From the NCBI GenBank assembly GCA_964498015.1, contig CAZCFT010000015.1:1-35463 (forward strand): 35,463 nt of DNA, read 5' to 3'. This document shows positions 1 to 7,527 of the stretch, one piece after another. The stretch comes from CAWEZN01 sp964498015. Lineage in GTDB: Bacteria; Zixibacteria; MSB-5A5; GN15; PGXB01. Within the stretch, counting starts at the first letter, position 1. Each line of letters starts with the position of its first letter. The notes below the pieces were generated by a model. The model was given only the letters and a program-made list of their open reading frames with translations, was not told where the DNA came from and ran no database searches. A program made the translations under genes and the position numbers.

Positions 1-986
1 ACCAAAAGCTGATTTAATGTTTGCTCGCGTTCGTCATGGCCGCCGCCCAAACCGGCGCCGCGGTGCCTTCCCACTGCATCGATTTCGTCTATAAATATTA
101 TGCACGGTGCATTCTTTTTCCCTTGCTCAAAGAGATCGCGCACGCGGCTTGCCCCCACGCCGACAAACATCTCCACAAAATCAGAACCGGACATGGAGAA
201 AAATGGCACGCCTGCCTCGCCGGCTATGGCACGCGCCAATAAAGTTTTGCCCGATCCCGGAGGACCAAGAAGTAGGGCGCCCTTAGGTATCTTGCCTCCC
301 AGTTTTTGGAATTTACCCGGGTCTTTCAGAAATTCTATTATTTCGCGTAATTCTTCTTTTGCTTCATCAACTCCGGCAACATCATTGAAGGTGACTTTCG
401 GCCGCTCGTCAGTCATGAGCTTGGCGCGGCTCTTGCCAAAAGAAAACAGCCCTTTCGGGCCAGAGGCGCCCTGCATCTGACGAAGGAAGAAGAGCCAGAT
501 AAAAATCAGCAAGAACCATGGAGCGATGGAAATCAAGACGGATAAATAATTTGGTCCCTCGGTTTTGGCGCTGATTATGACGCCGGCTTTTTCGAGTCGA
601 TCCACAAGGTTGAAGCTGTTATCATCAAAAGGAATTCGAGCCTTAAATTTCAGAAATTTGCCGGTGGCGCTACCGGAGGGTAGAACCGTCTCTGCTTTCA
701 GATGTCCTTCGATTTCCTTTTCTATGAATGTTACCGATGCGATATTTCCGGAATCCAGTTGCTTCAGAAATTCGCTATAGGATATGTCGGCGGAATCTTT
801 ACTCGAGGACGTGTAGAGGCTGTAGGCAAAGATAAAGGCAAGAATTATGACAACCCAGAAAATAAGCGACCTGGCCGGCCCTTTCCAGCTAAATGAATCT
901 TTTCCATCAGGATCATCTTTTGCAGATCGACCCGGCCTCTTCTGAGGAGAGCCAGAAAATTTATTCTTATCGTCGTTATGATTCAT
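1..986 (-). CDS. ftsH: ATP-dependent zinc metalloprotease FtsH (partial, C-terminus beyond window)
   Basis: Membrane-anchored AAA+ protease that degrades misfolded membrane proteins and short-lived regulators. The first ~328 residues are present. They show a charged cytoplasmic N-tail, a membrane segment at about 40-58, a periplasmic FtsH_ext-type domain, a second membrane segment at about 147-171, and then the AAA module. Walker A reads GPPGSGKT at about 241-248, and Walker B (IIFIDEID) lies at about 297-304. The HEXXH zinc site would be further along, outside the window. Serine replaces the usual threonine in the GPPGTGKT box. The ATG at 984-986 has a GGAG ribosome site just upstream. It lies 57 nt downstream of hpt in a tilS-hpt-ftsH run, an order also seen in Bacillus, which supports the call. 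The identification is secure; activity cannot be judged from half a protein. Confidence 0.96.
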   Translation of the reverse strand, partial: MNHNDDKNKFSGSPQKRPGRSAKDDPDGKDSFSWKGPARSLIFWVVIILAFIFAYSLYTSSSKDSADISYSEFLKQLDSGNIASVTFIEKEIEGHLKAETVLPSGSATGKFLKFKARIPFDDNSFNLVDRLEKAGVIISAKTEGPNYLSVLISIAPWFLLIFIWLFFLRQMQGASGPKGLFSFGKSRAKLMTDERPKVTFNDVAGVDEAKEELREIIEFLKDPGKFQKLGGKIPKGALLLGPPGSGKTLLARAIAGEAGVPFFSMSGSDFVEMFVGVGASRVRDLFEQGKKNAPCIIFIDEIDAVGRHRGAGLGGGHDEREQTLNQLL

Positions 987-1043
987 CAATCTTAAACTCC
1001 TAAGGCAATATACAATCTTATCGGCAAAATGCTCGGGGAATAT

Positions 1044-1583
1044 TTAAACAGGCTGCTTTTTCTCCACCACCTTACCAATAAACGGCAGGTTTCTATATCT
1101 CTGAGCGGCGTCCAAACCATACCCAATTACGAAATTTTTTCCAGCGTCAAATCCCTTAAAGGCTATCTTGACCTCAACTTTGCGGCATTCCGGTTTATCG
1201 AGAAGCGTAACAACCTGAATAGAAGCTGGTTCCTGAAGTTTCAATTTGTCCATTATGGTGTGCACCGTATAACCGGAATCAACTACTCCTTCAACGAGAA
1301 GGACATGCCTCCCTTTAATAGAGACCTTGGGACCTCCTTCCATTGATACTCCATTCTCGGGCGAAAAATTTCCATTATAACTGGAGGCGGAAATGAATTC
1401 CATCTCGATAGGAATAGAAATCTGCCGGACCAGATCGGCCATGAAGATAAAACATCCTTTTAATACTCCAATAAGGATAGGGTCTTTTTTGGCGTAATCT
1501 TCGGATATCTGTTTCCCAAGTTCCTTGATCCTGCGGGCTATCTTGTCCTCGGTCAAGAGGAGCTCAAATTTCTGCCTTTCCAT
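1044..1583 (-). CDS. hpt: Hypoxanthine phosphoribosyltransferase
   Basis: Cytosolic purine salvage enzyme converting hypoxanthine or guanine plus PRPP to IMP or GMP. It is 179 residues, the normal family length. The LKG turn that contacts pyrophosphate is at about 41-43. The PRPP-binding strand-loop VLLVEGVVDSGYT is at about 94-106, and the purine-side segment FVIGYGLDAAQRYRNLP is near 151-167. The usual acidic pair of the PRPP motif (E-D) is E98-G99 here; the downstream Asp thought to act as general base (D102) is kept. The start codon lies inside the end of tilS with a 20-nt overlap, so the two are probably translationally coupled. ftsH follows 57 nt later. The fold assignment is firm; the exact base preference is not readable. 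Confidence 0.93.
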   Translation of the reverse strand: MERQKFELLLTEDKIARRIKELGKQISEDYAKKDPILIGVLKGCFIFMADLVRQISIPIEMEFISASSYNGNFSPENGVSMEGGPKVSIKGRHVLLVEGVVDSGYTVHTIMDKLKLQEPASIQVVTLLDKPECRKVEVKIAFKGFDAGKNFVIGYGLDAAQRYRNLPFIGKVVEKKQPV

Positions 1584-2970
1584 TCCTTTTTCCTCTCAAA
1601 AGTTCGATTTCCAAAACGTTCTTTGTATTTTTGTCAACTCGGGTTCTCTCAGCTATTTGGTATCCTGCCAGCCAGATTATCCCCTGCCGGTCGAGAACCA
1701 GAGGAATTTCATCCCTTATGTTTCGAGATATTTTCCGGTCGGTGAAGAAATCCCCCACTTTCTTGGTTCCTTCCATTCCGAGCGGAGTAAATTTATCCCC
1801 CGGCCGGATTCCTCTCACATACAATGGAGGTTCAACTCTACTGTAATCCATCGCCACCTTGAATCCTCGCTTCAGAAGGCCGATATGAGCCTTCGATCGT
1901 GGAATCAACCTGCACTCAAGGCTGGAGTCTATCCCCGAAAGTAATATTTTTTCTCCGATAGGCAATTTTTTTTCCTCTAATCTGCACTTTTTTCCAATCA
2001 GGAACAATGAGTTCTTCTCTTTTATCGCTCTAACTTTTCCATGCAAATTAACAGCGGTCAGTTTACCTTCAATAATCCTGTCAATTCGTCCAACTTCCTC
2101 AAAGCTCCCGGCGCCCGGCTGGCCGATCAGTACTTGTAGCGACAGCCTAATAATTCTCCGTCGCAACCACAAATCATAATCTGCCAGTTCCCCTAAATCA
2201 ATAATTATTTTCCCGCCTGGAGTTTTAAGGGAAATTCGACGAAATTTATTAAGGGCTATCCTGCTTAGATGCTTATCCTCTTCAGACAGGATTTTGGCAA
2301 AATTAATCAGCCCACTTCGGAATTTTGTCCCGAAACCTTTCTCGATTTCTGGGATTATTCGGTTTCTGATGAAGTTTCGGCTGAAATTTTCATTCAGATT
2401 TGACATATCAGTCATGTAACCGACCTTGAACTTGCGTAAATACTTTTCAATTTCCCATCGGCTAATTTCGCATAATGGCCGGATGACATTGCCTGAAACT
2501 GGCTTGATTGGCCAGATTCCCTGCGGACCCGTTCCCCGAAAGAGGCGAAATAATATTGTTTCAACTATATCATCGCGGTGATGTCCCAGAGCGATCTTAT
2601 TGCATTTTTCTTCAGCGGCTACTCGGGCGAAAGCAAGACAGCGAAATTCTCTTCCAGCCTCTTCCAGAGATAATTTCTTCTCTTTGGAAAAGCGCGGAAT
2701 GTCTGCCTCAACGACAATCAAAGGAATTTTCAGGCGAACGCATATATTTGAACAGAAAGTTATCTCCCTTCTCGCCGCTTTTGGCCTGATATTATGGTTT
2801 ATGTAGCAAGCGCGCAATCCAAATCCGACCTTCCGAGAAAGTTTGTCTAATATTATCAGAAGAGCGGTTGAATCCGGTCCTCCGGAAAAGGCGACCAAAA
2901 TCCTATCCCCTTTTTCAAGGAGGCCATTCTGGACGCAAAAAGCTTCGGCTGTCGATAAGATGGTTTTCAT
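1564..2970 (-). CDS. tilS: tRNA(Ile)-lysidine synthase TilS
   Basis: ATP-dependent enzyme that puts lysine on C34 of the CAU-anticodon isoleucine tRNA, changing both codon reading and charging; it is essential in most bacteria. The N-type ATP pyrophosphatase motif SGGPDS is at residues 29-34. It is followed by the typical segments LGHHRDDIVETILFRLFRG and RPLCEISRWEIEKYL. The length of 468 residues fits the long form with a C-terminal TilS substrate-binding domain (FTPLGMEGTKKVGDFFTDRKI region). It is first in the tilS-hpt-ftsH unit on the minus strand and divergent from the exported-protein gene at 3108, with about 137 nt between the two starts. I see no convincing -35/-10 pair for it in that gap. 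Confidence 0.95.
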   Translation of the reverse strand: MKTILSTAEAFCVQNGLLEKGDRILVAFSGGPDSTALLIILDKLSRKVGFGLRACYINHNIRPKAARREITFCSNICVRLKIPLIVVEADIPRFSKEKKLSLEEAGREFRCLAFARVAAEEKCNKIALGHHRDDIVETILFRLFRGTGPQGIWPIKPVSGNVIRPLCEISRWEIEKYLRKFKVGYMTDMSNLNENFSRNFIRNRIIPEIEKGFGTKFRSGLINFAKILSEEDKHLSRIALNKFRRISLKTPGGKIIIDLGELADYDLWLRRRIIRLSLQVLIGQPGAGSFEEVGRIDRIIEGKLTAVNLHGKVRAIKEKNSLFLIGKKCRLEEKKLPIGEKILLSGIDSSLECRLIPRSKAHIGLLKRGFKVAMDYSRVEPPLYVRGIRPGDKFTPLGMEGTKKVGDFFTDRKISRNIRDEIPLVLDRQGIIWLAGYQIAERTRVDKNTKNVLEIELLRGKRNGKAEI

Positions 2971-3033
2971 GTCTTGCCGGAATATAATTCTATGAAGTCA
3001 AAGAATGAAGCAGGATTTGGCTAAAATTTCAGC

Positions 3034-3061
3034 TTGACCCAATGTTAAAATACGATATATT
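3034..3061 (+). promoter_or_regulatory. Candidate sigma70-type promoter for the exported-protein/barrel pair
   Basis: TTGACC at 3034-3039 and TATATT at 3056-3061 are separated by 16 nt. The pair lies about 47 nt before the preferred GTG start at 3108. Only one base of the -35 and one of the -10 differ from consensus. This is a prediction from sequence alone. Confidence 0.5.
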
Positions 3062-3107
3062 GTGTTTAGATTGAATAAGTATGTCTTACTGCAGGAAGGC
3101 AACATCG

Positions 3108-3521
3108 GTGAAGCTCATATCTAAAGTGACGATTTCAGCGAGTTTAATCACTTTTCTCGCCCTTTTTTTTGCTCTCAGTTTTGACCTGACAGCCGGGGAT
3201 TCGGGGGTTAGGGAGTTTGTGGACCTTGATGGGGATGGTTTCAATGACTTTCCGCAAGACGCATTTCGGGGCGATAGGCAGGGAGCTTCACCAGATAGCT
3301 CATCAGTAGCTCTTTTTCATGTGGATAATGAACTATCAAATATACCTGAAGCGGAAAGCCTAAATTCATCCGAGTTTGACCGACATCTTTTTTCCGCCCG
3401 CGCCTTAGCAAATAATCGGTGTAGCCTTGATTCTGACGTCGGTTTTGGACCTGGAAACGGAATTGGTTCAGGAATAATCCTGAGTGGATGCTGTGTAGGC
3501 GGGGTATGTCGTCCTTATTGA
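3108..3521 (+). CDS. Small exported protein, acidic-repeat and Gly/Cys tail, unknown function
   Basis: I do not recognise this family. The preferred start is GTG at 3108, because AGGAAGG sits 8 nt upstream. An in-frame ATG at 3081 has no ribosome site and would put extra residues before the signal sequence. The 137-residue product has a Sec signal peptide (basic MKLISK, then a long hydrophobic run). It also has a calcium-loop-like DLDGDGFND segment, a Ser/Asn-rich middle, and a glycine-rich tail carrying GCCVGGVC close to the C-terminus. The downstream barrel gene begins 10 nt after the stop, so the two are almost certainly co-transcribed. Possible roles are a periplasmic partner or cargo of that barrel, or a cysteine-rich modified peptide. 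No modifying enzyme is encoded nearby, so the second idea is weak. Confidence 0.7.
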   Translation: MKLISKVTISASLITFLALFFALSFDLTAGDSGVREFVDLDGDGFNDFPQDAFRGDRQGASPDSSSVALFHVDNELSNIPEAESLNSSEFDRHLFSARALANNRCSLDSDVGFGPGNGIGSGIILSGCCVGGVCRPY

Positions 3522-3531
3522 GGATTTTAAA

Positions 3532-4668
3532 TTGAGATACTCCAGATACATCTTTGCCTCTTTTCTTCTTGTCTTTTGTCAGATTGCATTTGCCAATATC
3601 CGAATGGAAGTAGCTACAAATGGCGGATATACGGGCAATATGCTTAGCGATTCCAGTAAAATAGAAAATTCCTATTCAGCCATTAAGGCGGCGGTCAATT
3701 TCTACCCTCATTCCAAAACCGAACTGAATCTAAATTCCGATTATACCTATTATGGGAAAATGTTTAACTTGAGTAATCTGCTTTGTGGGGCAGGCATCAA
3801 ATATATACCCACCGATAAGAATTCTCGCCTGACTATTCTTGTCAATGCTGCCTTTGCCGCAAGATTCTATCGCACCCAATTCGAGTCCTTTAATAACACA
3901 AATTATGATGCCGGACTCTCGGTTGGATTTAAAGCAGAAGACAATATCCACTTGCGCACAGGCTTGGCTTATAATTCTCTGCAGTATACAAATTTCAATG
4001 GGGCGGATAAAAATACATTAAAGCTATTTGCGGGGATTAATCTCACTTTGCCCTGGTCCAACAGTCTTGATTTGGAGTCCGGTTTTGCCTCCATGGGGTA
4101 TCGCCGCTTTGGTGACACGGTGACCAGCATCCTCAAACCACTTGAGGATAAAATCAACACTCAGGAATCATATGTAAGATCACTTCTGGTTGACGATAAC
4201 TTGCATTCTATTTATATCTCTCCGAGATTTTCAAGGCCGATTGGCTCAAAGACAGGATTCAATATCACATACACTTATCGCAAATTCTCGAATTTTGGTG
4301 ATAAGTTTGTCAATGGTTTTTCGACCGGTTTTCTTTCCCCATGGGCATCCGTGTATGATGGCCAGGCAATTTCTATGAATATTAAGACTCTTATTCTTAA
4401 TGGTTTTACTGTCACTGGGGGAGCGGGCTATTGGGACAAGAATTTCTTTAAGACCGTGGAAAACGGCATTTATTATATGGTAAAAGTCAAAGCGCGGAAA
4501 GATTCTCAATCAAGATTTTATTTGAATTTCCAGAGACCATTTGTACTGGGTTCCGGAATAACCGCCGAGCCGGTCGTGCAATTTGACTATACGCATAATA
4601 ATTCGACTCTTACTCGCTATCAATACTCTTCGTTGAATATTTCAGCGGGAATTACTTTTCGATTGTGA
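3532..4668 (+). CDS. Predicted outer-membrane beta-barrel protein
   Basis: The product has 378 residues and starts at TTG 3532, chosen because TGAGGA lies 7 nt upstream and the signal peptide begins at once (basic, then FASFLLVFCQIAFA, cleavage near residue 22). The mature part is a run of alternating polar/hydrophobic strands rich in Tyr, Phe, Asn and Gly with short turns. It ends in ISAGITFRL, compatible with a barrel closing strand. There are no conserved catalytic motifs and few cysteines. It is the second gene of a two-gene unit with the small exported protein at 3108 and lies 69 nt before the thioredoxin-like/dockerin gene. It may be a pore or a receptor; the specific family is not recognisable by eye. 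Confidence 0.72.
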   Translation: MRYSRYIFASFLLVFCQIAFANIRMEVATNGGYTGNMLSDSSKIENSYSAIKAAVNFYPHSKTELNLNSDYTYYGKMFNLSNLLCGAGIKYIPTDKNSRLTILVNAAFAARFYRTQFESFNNTNYDAGLSVGFKAEDNIHLRTGLAYNSLQYTNFNGADKNTLKLFAGINLTLPWSNSLDLESGFASMGYRRFGDTVTSILKPLEDKINTQESYVRSLLVDDNLHSIYISPRFSRPIGSKTGFNITYTYRKFSNFGDKFVNGFSTGFLSPWASVYDGQAISMNIKTLILNGFTVTGGAGYWDKNFFKTVENGIYYMVKVKARKDSQSRFYLNFQRPFVLGSGITAEPVVQFDYTHNNSTLTRYQYSSLNISAGITFRL

Positions 4669-4737
4669 AGAATTATAGATTTTTGATATCGGAGAAATAA
4701 ACATTAACTATTTTTAACTACAGCTGAGGGTTCTATT

Positions 4738-6126
4738 ATGGTAGCAAGAAGCGCTAAAGGTATCATGCTCGCCGCTCTCGCTATAGCGCTGATAATTCCG
4801 GCGCTAAGCCTGGCGGCAGTGACAGAGAATTATTGCAGATATGGCGGCGAAGAGGGTTTTGTCCCATCGCTCGCCCCCAAAATGCAATCTCGAGCGACCC
4901 ACAATTATGATGGCCGAATCAGAATATATGTCGTTGAGCCAACGTCAAGATACATTTCCGATGATCTTAAACCATATCGTTATGGTTTTCTTGATTGGGG
5001 ATACGATACGACCGTTTCGCTCCCCTACATGGATTCAATAACTCGGACAATTATCTGGAATGGGGCTTCAGTGGGGTTTGGCGATGTCCAGCAGAATAAT
5101 ATCATGGTAATAGCGGTGGCGTTCAACAACGAATCGCACCAGGGATATTCCAACCCACCGAGCGGATATCCATTTGATGCCTATTATGTTGACGCAACAG
5201 CCGCCGCCCGGGTCGATACTCAGTGGGTTGACACTGCATACGGGAGCTACACGCATACGTCTTTCATTGAAGAAGCCACCGCAACGTGGTGCCCATACTG
5301 TCCGAACACGAGGAAAGCTCTCGACGGCATTTATAATAGCCATGCTTACCCAATGTTCTTTGCGGCTATGGTGACGGACGTGAATTCTAAAGCCAATAAC
5401 AGGATTGGAGGCGAGCTTAATGTCTATGGTTTTCCAACTTGCTATTTCGACGGCGGGCACGGCGTTGTTGTGGGAGGATATCTTCAACCCGGTTACTACA
5501 CGCCTTCTCTCCAGGCGGCTCTTGAAAGGGATGTTCACGATCTTGACCTCAGCGTTTCGCTCACCTGGCTGGGGAGCGCTCAAATTCAGATCGACCTTAA
5601 GATAAAGAATAATGAATGGAAGAATAGCGCGTCGGATATTCCATCAACCCCCACGGGTAATGATTCCGCCTTGGTTAACAGAAACTATGAATTCGCGACG
5701 ATTGCGGTAGAACCGGAGGGCGACAGGCAGTATTACCGATTCGTCTGGCAACCCGGCGATACTTCTGAGTGGTATGGACCTTATGATACAGGCGACACCT
5801 GCAAGATAACGCATGCCTGGGTGACAGCCGGAATTTGTGATATCACAGCGCAGGCAATGGATGAATATTACGCGATCGGAGGCTGGTCCAGCGTGAAACA
5901 GGTAGTAGTCTATTCTTATGTCGCCGGCGACGCCGATCATAGCGGGTCCGTAAATGCACTGGATGTCACGCGAATAATAAATTACTTATACAAAAATGGC
6001 GCGGCGCCCAATCCGCTGGAGGCCGGGGACACAAACGGCAACGGCGTCACAAATGCGCTTGACGTCACTTATCTTATTAATTACCTATACAAGGGCGGCC
6101 CGGCGCCGAAATATCCCGCCAAATAA
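4738..6126 (+). CDS. Secreted thioredoxin-like protein with C-terminal dockerin-type repeats
   Basis: The protein has 462 residues. A signal peptide occupies about residues 1-27. A Pro/Tyr-rich beta region follows. Next comes a thioredoxin-fold segment starting near 176, with the redox motif ATWCPYC (C185 and C188) and a later FPTCYFDGG stretch of the kind seen in Omp28-like exported thioredoxins. At about 397-458 two dockerin type I repeats occur, each GDxxxxGxVNALDVTxxINYLY, providing two EF-hand-like calcium loops. Dockerins were described in cellulosomes, but here the repeat is more likely a surface or complex anchor; no cohesin is encoded in the window. GAGGG lies about 8 nt before the ATG. 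A strong terminator follows 22 nt after the stop. The redox partner and substrate are unknown. Confidence 0.82.
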   Translation: MVARSAKGIMLAALAIALIIPALSLAAVTENYCRYGGEEGFVPSLAPKMQSRATHNYDGRIRIYVVEPTSRYISDDLKPYRYGFLDWGYDTTVSLPYMDSITRTIIWNGASVGFGDVQQNNIMVIAVAFNNESHQGYSNPPSGYPFDAYYVDATAAARVDTQWVDTAYGSYTHTSFIEEATATWCPYCPNTRKALDGIYNSHAYPMFFAAMVTDVNSKANNRIGGELNVYGFPTCYFDGGHGVVVGGYLQPGYYTPSLQAALERDVHDLDLSVSLTWLGSAQIQIDLKIKNNEWKNSASDIPSTPTGNDSALVNRNYEFATIAVEPEGDRQYYRFVWQPGDTSEWYGPYDTGDTCKITHAWVTAGICDITAQAMDEYYAIGGWSSVKQVVVYSYVAGDADHSGSVNALDVTRIINYLYKNGAAPNPLEAGDTNGNGVTNALDVTYLINYLYKGGPAPKYPAK

Positions 6127-6143
6127 TCGGAATTTCAGCGCAA

Positions 6144-6456
6144 TTATGAGCGGCGGATTTTGAAATCCGCCGCTTTTATTTGGGGCGGCCCCGGGCTGGG
6201 CGTAAAAAATTGGGTTTGTTTTTTCATTTTTTTAAAATCACAATTTAAAATGGACATCATGTCGACAAGTTGTTGTCGGAAGAGTTGTTCGTGATGTCGG
6301 ATAAAGTGAATTGTGAGGCAAAATGGGTGGGTTCATTTTGGAGCATTCTGCTGGGAATCGATTAAGGATTGATCCCACGAGATCAAATTTGGAATAATGG
6401 CCGTGTTTGTAGGCGTTGCGGCGGTTGGCGATCAGCCATTTTTTGCTAACGGGCAT
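6144..6456 (-). pseudogene. Small frameshifted gene remnant (ANRRNAYKHG-type N-terminus)
   Basis: The ATG at 6454-6456 has a perfect AGGAGG 8 nt upstream, so a real gene start is likely. The open frame runs 72 codons to 6238. Its N-terminus (MPVSKKWLIANRRNAYKHGH) resembles the start of a widespread uncharacterised family with NRRNAxKHG motifs. After about 45 residues the sequence becomes compositionally odd. In another frame the same strand encodes a more protein-like stretch, HFIRHHEQLFRQQLVDMM, that stays open to the stop at 6144. A frameshift between residues 40 and 50 would join the two halves. I read this as a decayed gene; an intact short protein of 72 residues ending at 6238 is the alternative. 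Confidence 0.38.
6149..6180 (+). terminator. Intrinsic terminator after the thioredoxin-dockerin gene
   Basis: A perfect 12-bp inverted repeat has arms at 6149-6160 and 6163-6174 with a core of GCGGCGG/CCGCCGC. It is followed directly by TTTTATTT. It lies 22 nt after the stop at 6126. Confidence 0.9.
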
Positions 6457-6540
6457 ATTTATATCCTCCTATATATGGGGCGGGGTTGGAAATAACATCG
6501 ATGTTGTAGGGAAATTGGGGGGGAAACCCTCACCCCTAAG

Positions 6541-6588
6541 CCCTCTCCCGGAGGGAGAGGGGAAAAAGCGCCCCCAAACAAGTTTGGG
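6541..6588. repeat. REP-like double palindrome
   Basis: The first hairpin has 9-bp arms CCCTCTCCC/GGGAGAGGG with a 3-nt loop (6541-6561). The second has arms CCCAAAC/GTTTGGG around AA (6573-6588). The first is a common repetitive extragenic palindrome in many bacterial genomes; on the minus strand it gives a well-known false peptide containing LPPGEGLGVR. Confidence 0.7.
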
Positions 6589-6695
6589 CGTGGCGCACAG
6601 GGCGGGGTACCGGCTTGTAGGGAAATTGGATGGGGGGGCAAAGTGCCGGATTTAGTGGTCGAATTATTGAGGCAAGTGTCGAGATGGGCATTTTA

Positions 6696-6755
6696 GCATA
6701 TTCTGAAAAACCCATCCGACGTCCGCCTAAGGGCGGACTTTGGACGGGGTACCCC
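6696..6755 (+). repeat. Dispersed repeat A, copy 1 (downstream edge of otsBA)
   Basis: The shared core runs from GCATATTCTGAAAAACCC through CATCCGACGTCCG to the palindrome GGGGTACCCC. It contains a 7-bp hairpin GTCCGCC/GGCGGAC at 6721-6738. It matches 9405-9463 in the same orientation and, more weakly, 9184-9222 in the opposite orientation. Confidence 0.75.
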
Positions 6756-6774
6756 GACAAGGCGGGTTACCGGT

Positions 6775-7527
6775 TTACCGATCAGAGGGGTTGCCGATTT
6801 CGCGCCGAATGGTTCGTGCTAGGTCAGTGGGGTTATCGACCGGGTGCGAACGCGGAACGTCGATTCGACCGCCGATGACGTACACGATCCCATTTTGCGC
6901 TAGCACCCATTTCATTGCTTGCGCATCGTTCTGATCGTCTCCTGCATAGAGAAGATTGCCGCCCTCATACCGAGACTTATTAAGCCGAATAAGCGTCTTG
7001 ACGGCGATCTCCTTGCTGACTCCGACAAGAAACTGCACCTCGGCAACCTCCGGACCATAATGAACTGCCACCCCGTGCAGCAATTGCAGAACGCCGAGTT
7101 GTCTGGCCACTTCACCGCGACCCGCCGAATCGGAATGTCGAAAATGCACAGCCGCCGACCACATCTTATCCTCTATTTCCGCGCCCGGTATCCGCGCCAG
7201 TCGCTTGAGGGCTGGAACGAGGTGTTTACGCTCCCGGTCCAGTCGATCGACAGCGCGCGAATCAGGCACGAGACGGTCAGTTCCAGCAATCAGCCACTCG
7301 AGACCGCTTGAGCCAGCGAGTATAACGTTGTCAATGTCGATGCGGCCTATAAGGTCATCGAGGCACCGGCTCGAAATCACCGCAACAATCTGACTGGGGT
7401 CGTCTGCCAGTTCAGATAACAGTGAGCGACACTCCGCGTCCAGCACTGCCGCTTCCCGTTCCGGTACGAGGTGTGAGATCGTTCCATCAAAGTCAAAAAC
7501 CCATATCCGATTACACGGCAATTTCAT
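6775..7527 (-). CDS. otsB: Trehalose-6-phosphate phosphatase
   Basis: HAD-superfamily phosphatase that removes phosphate from trehalose 6-phosphate to give the compatible solute trehalose in the cytosol. It is 250 residues, normal for OtsB. Motif I is FDFDGT, with nucleophile D12 and acid/base D14. Motif II is VISSR near 49-53. The metal-binding motif near the C-terminus is YAGDDQND. The more usual form there is GDDxTDE, a mild divergence. Its ATG overlaps the otsA stop by 4 nt (ATGA), indicating coupled translation from one mRNA. The call is supported by both motif and partner gene. Repeat A copy 1 lies 20 nt beyond its stop. Confidence 0.92.
   Translation of the reverse strand: MKLPCNRIWVFDFDGTISHLVPEREAAVLDAECRSLLSELADDPSQIVAVISSRCLDDLIGRIDIDNVILAGSSGLEWLIAGTDRLVPDSRAVDRLDRERKHLVPALKRLARIPGAEIEDKMWSAAVHFRHSDSAGRGEVARQLGVLQLLHGVAVHYGPEVAEVQFLVGVSKEIAVKTLIRLNKSRYEGGNLLYAGDDQNDAQAMKWVLAQNGIVYVIGGRIDVPRSHPVDNPTDLARTIRREIGNPSDR

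Larger units (their letters stand above)
6181..6774. other. Accessory intergenic stretch between the terminator and otsB
   Basis: Apart from the gene remnant above, this stretch holds only repeats. A 15-nt direct repeat (TTGTAGGGAAATTGG) occurs at 6504-6518 and 6615-6629. Three hairpins occur between 6541 and 6738, and a palindrome GGGGTACCCC lies at 6746-6755. I see no intact gene and no promoter. Confidence 0.6.

Noticed and set aside
100..896. Plus-strand frames over the first kilobase
   Set aside because: The minus strand encodes FtsH continuously here with all expected motifs.
5068..5583. 171-codon minus-strand frame opposite the thioredoxin-dockerin gene
   Set aside because: Antisense shadow without a ribosome site or recognisable motifs.
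6459..6641. Minus-strand peptide containing LPPGEGLGVR
   Set aside because: This is a translation of a REP palindrome, a common annotation artefact.
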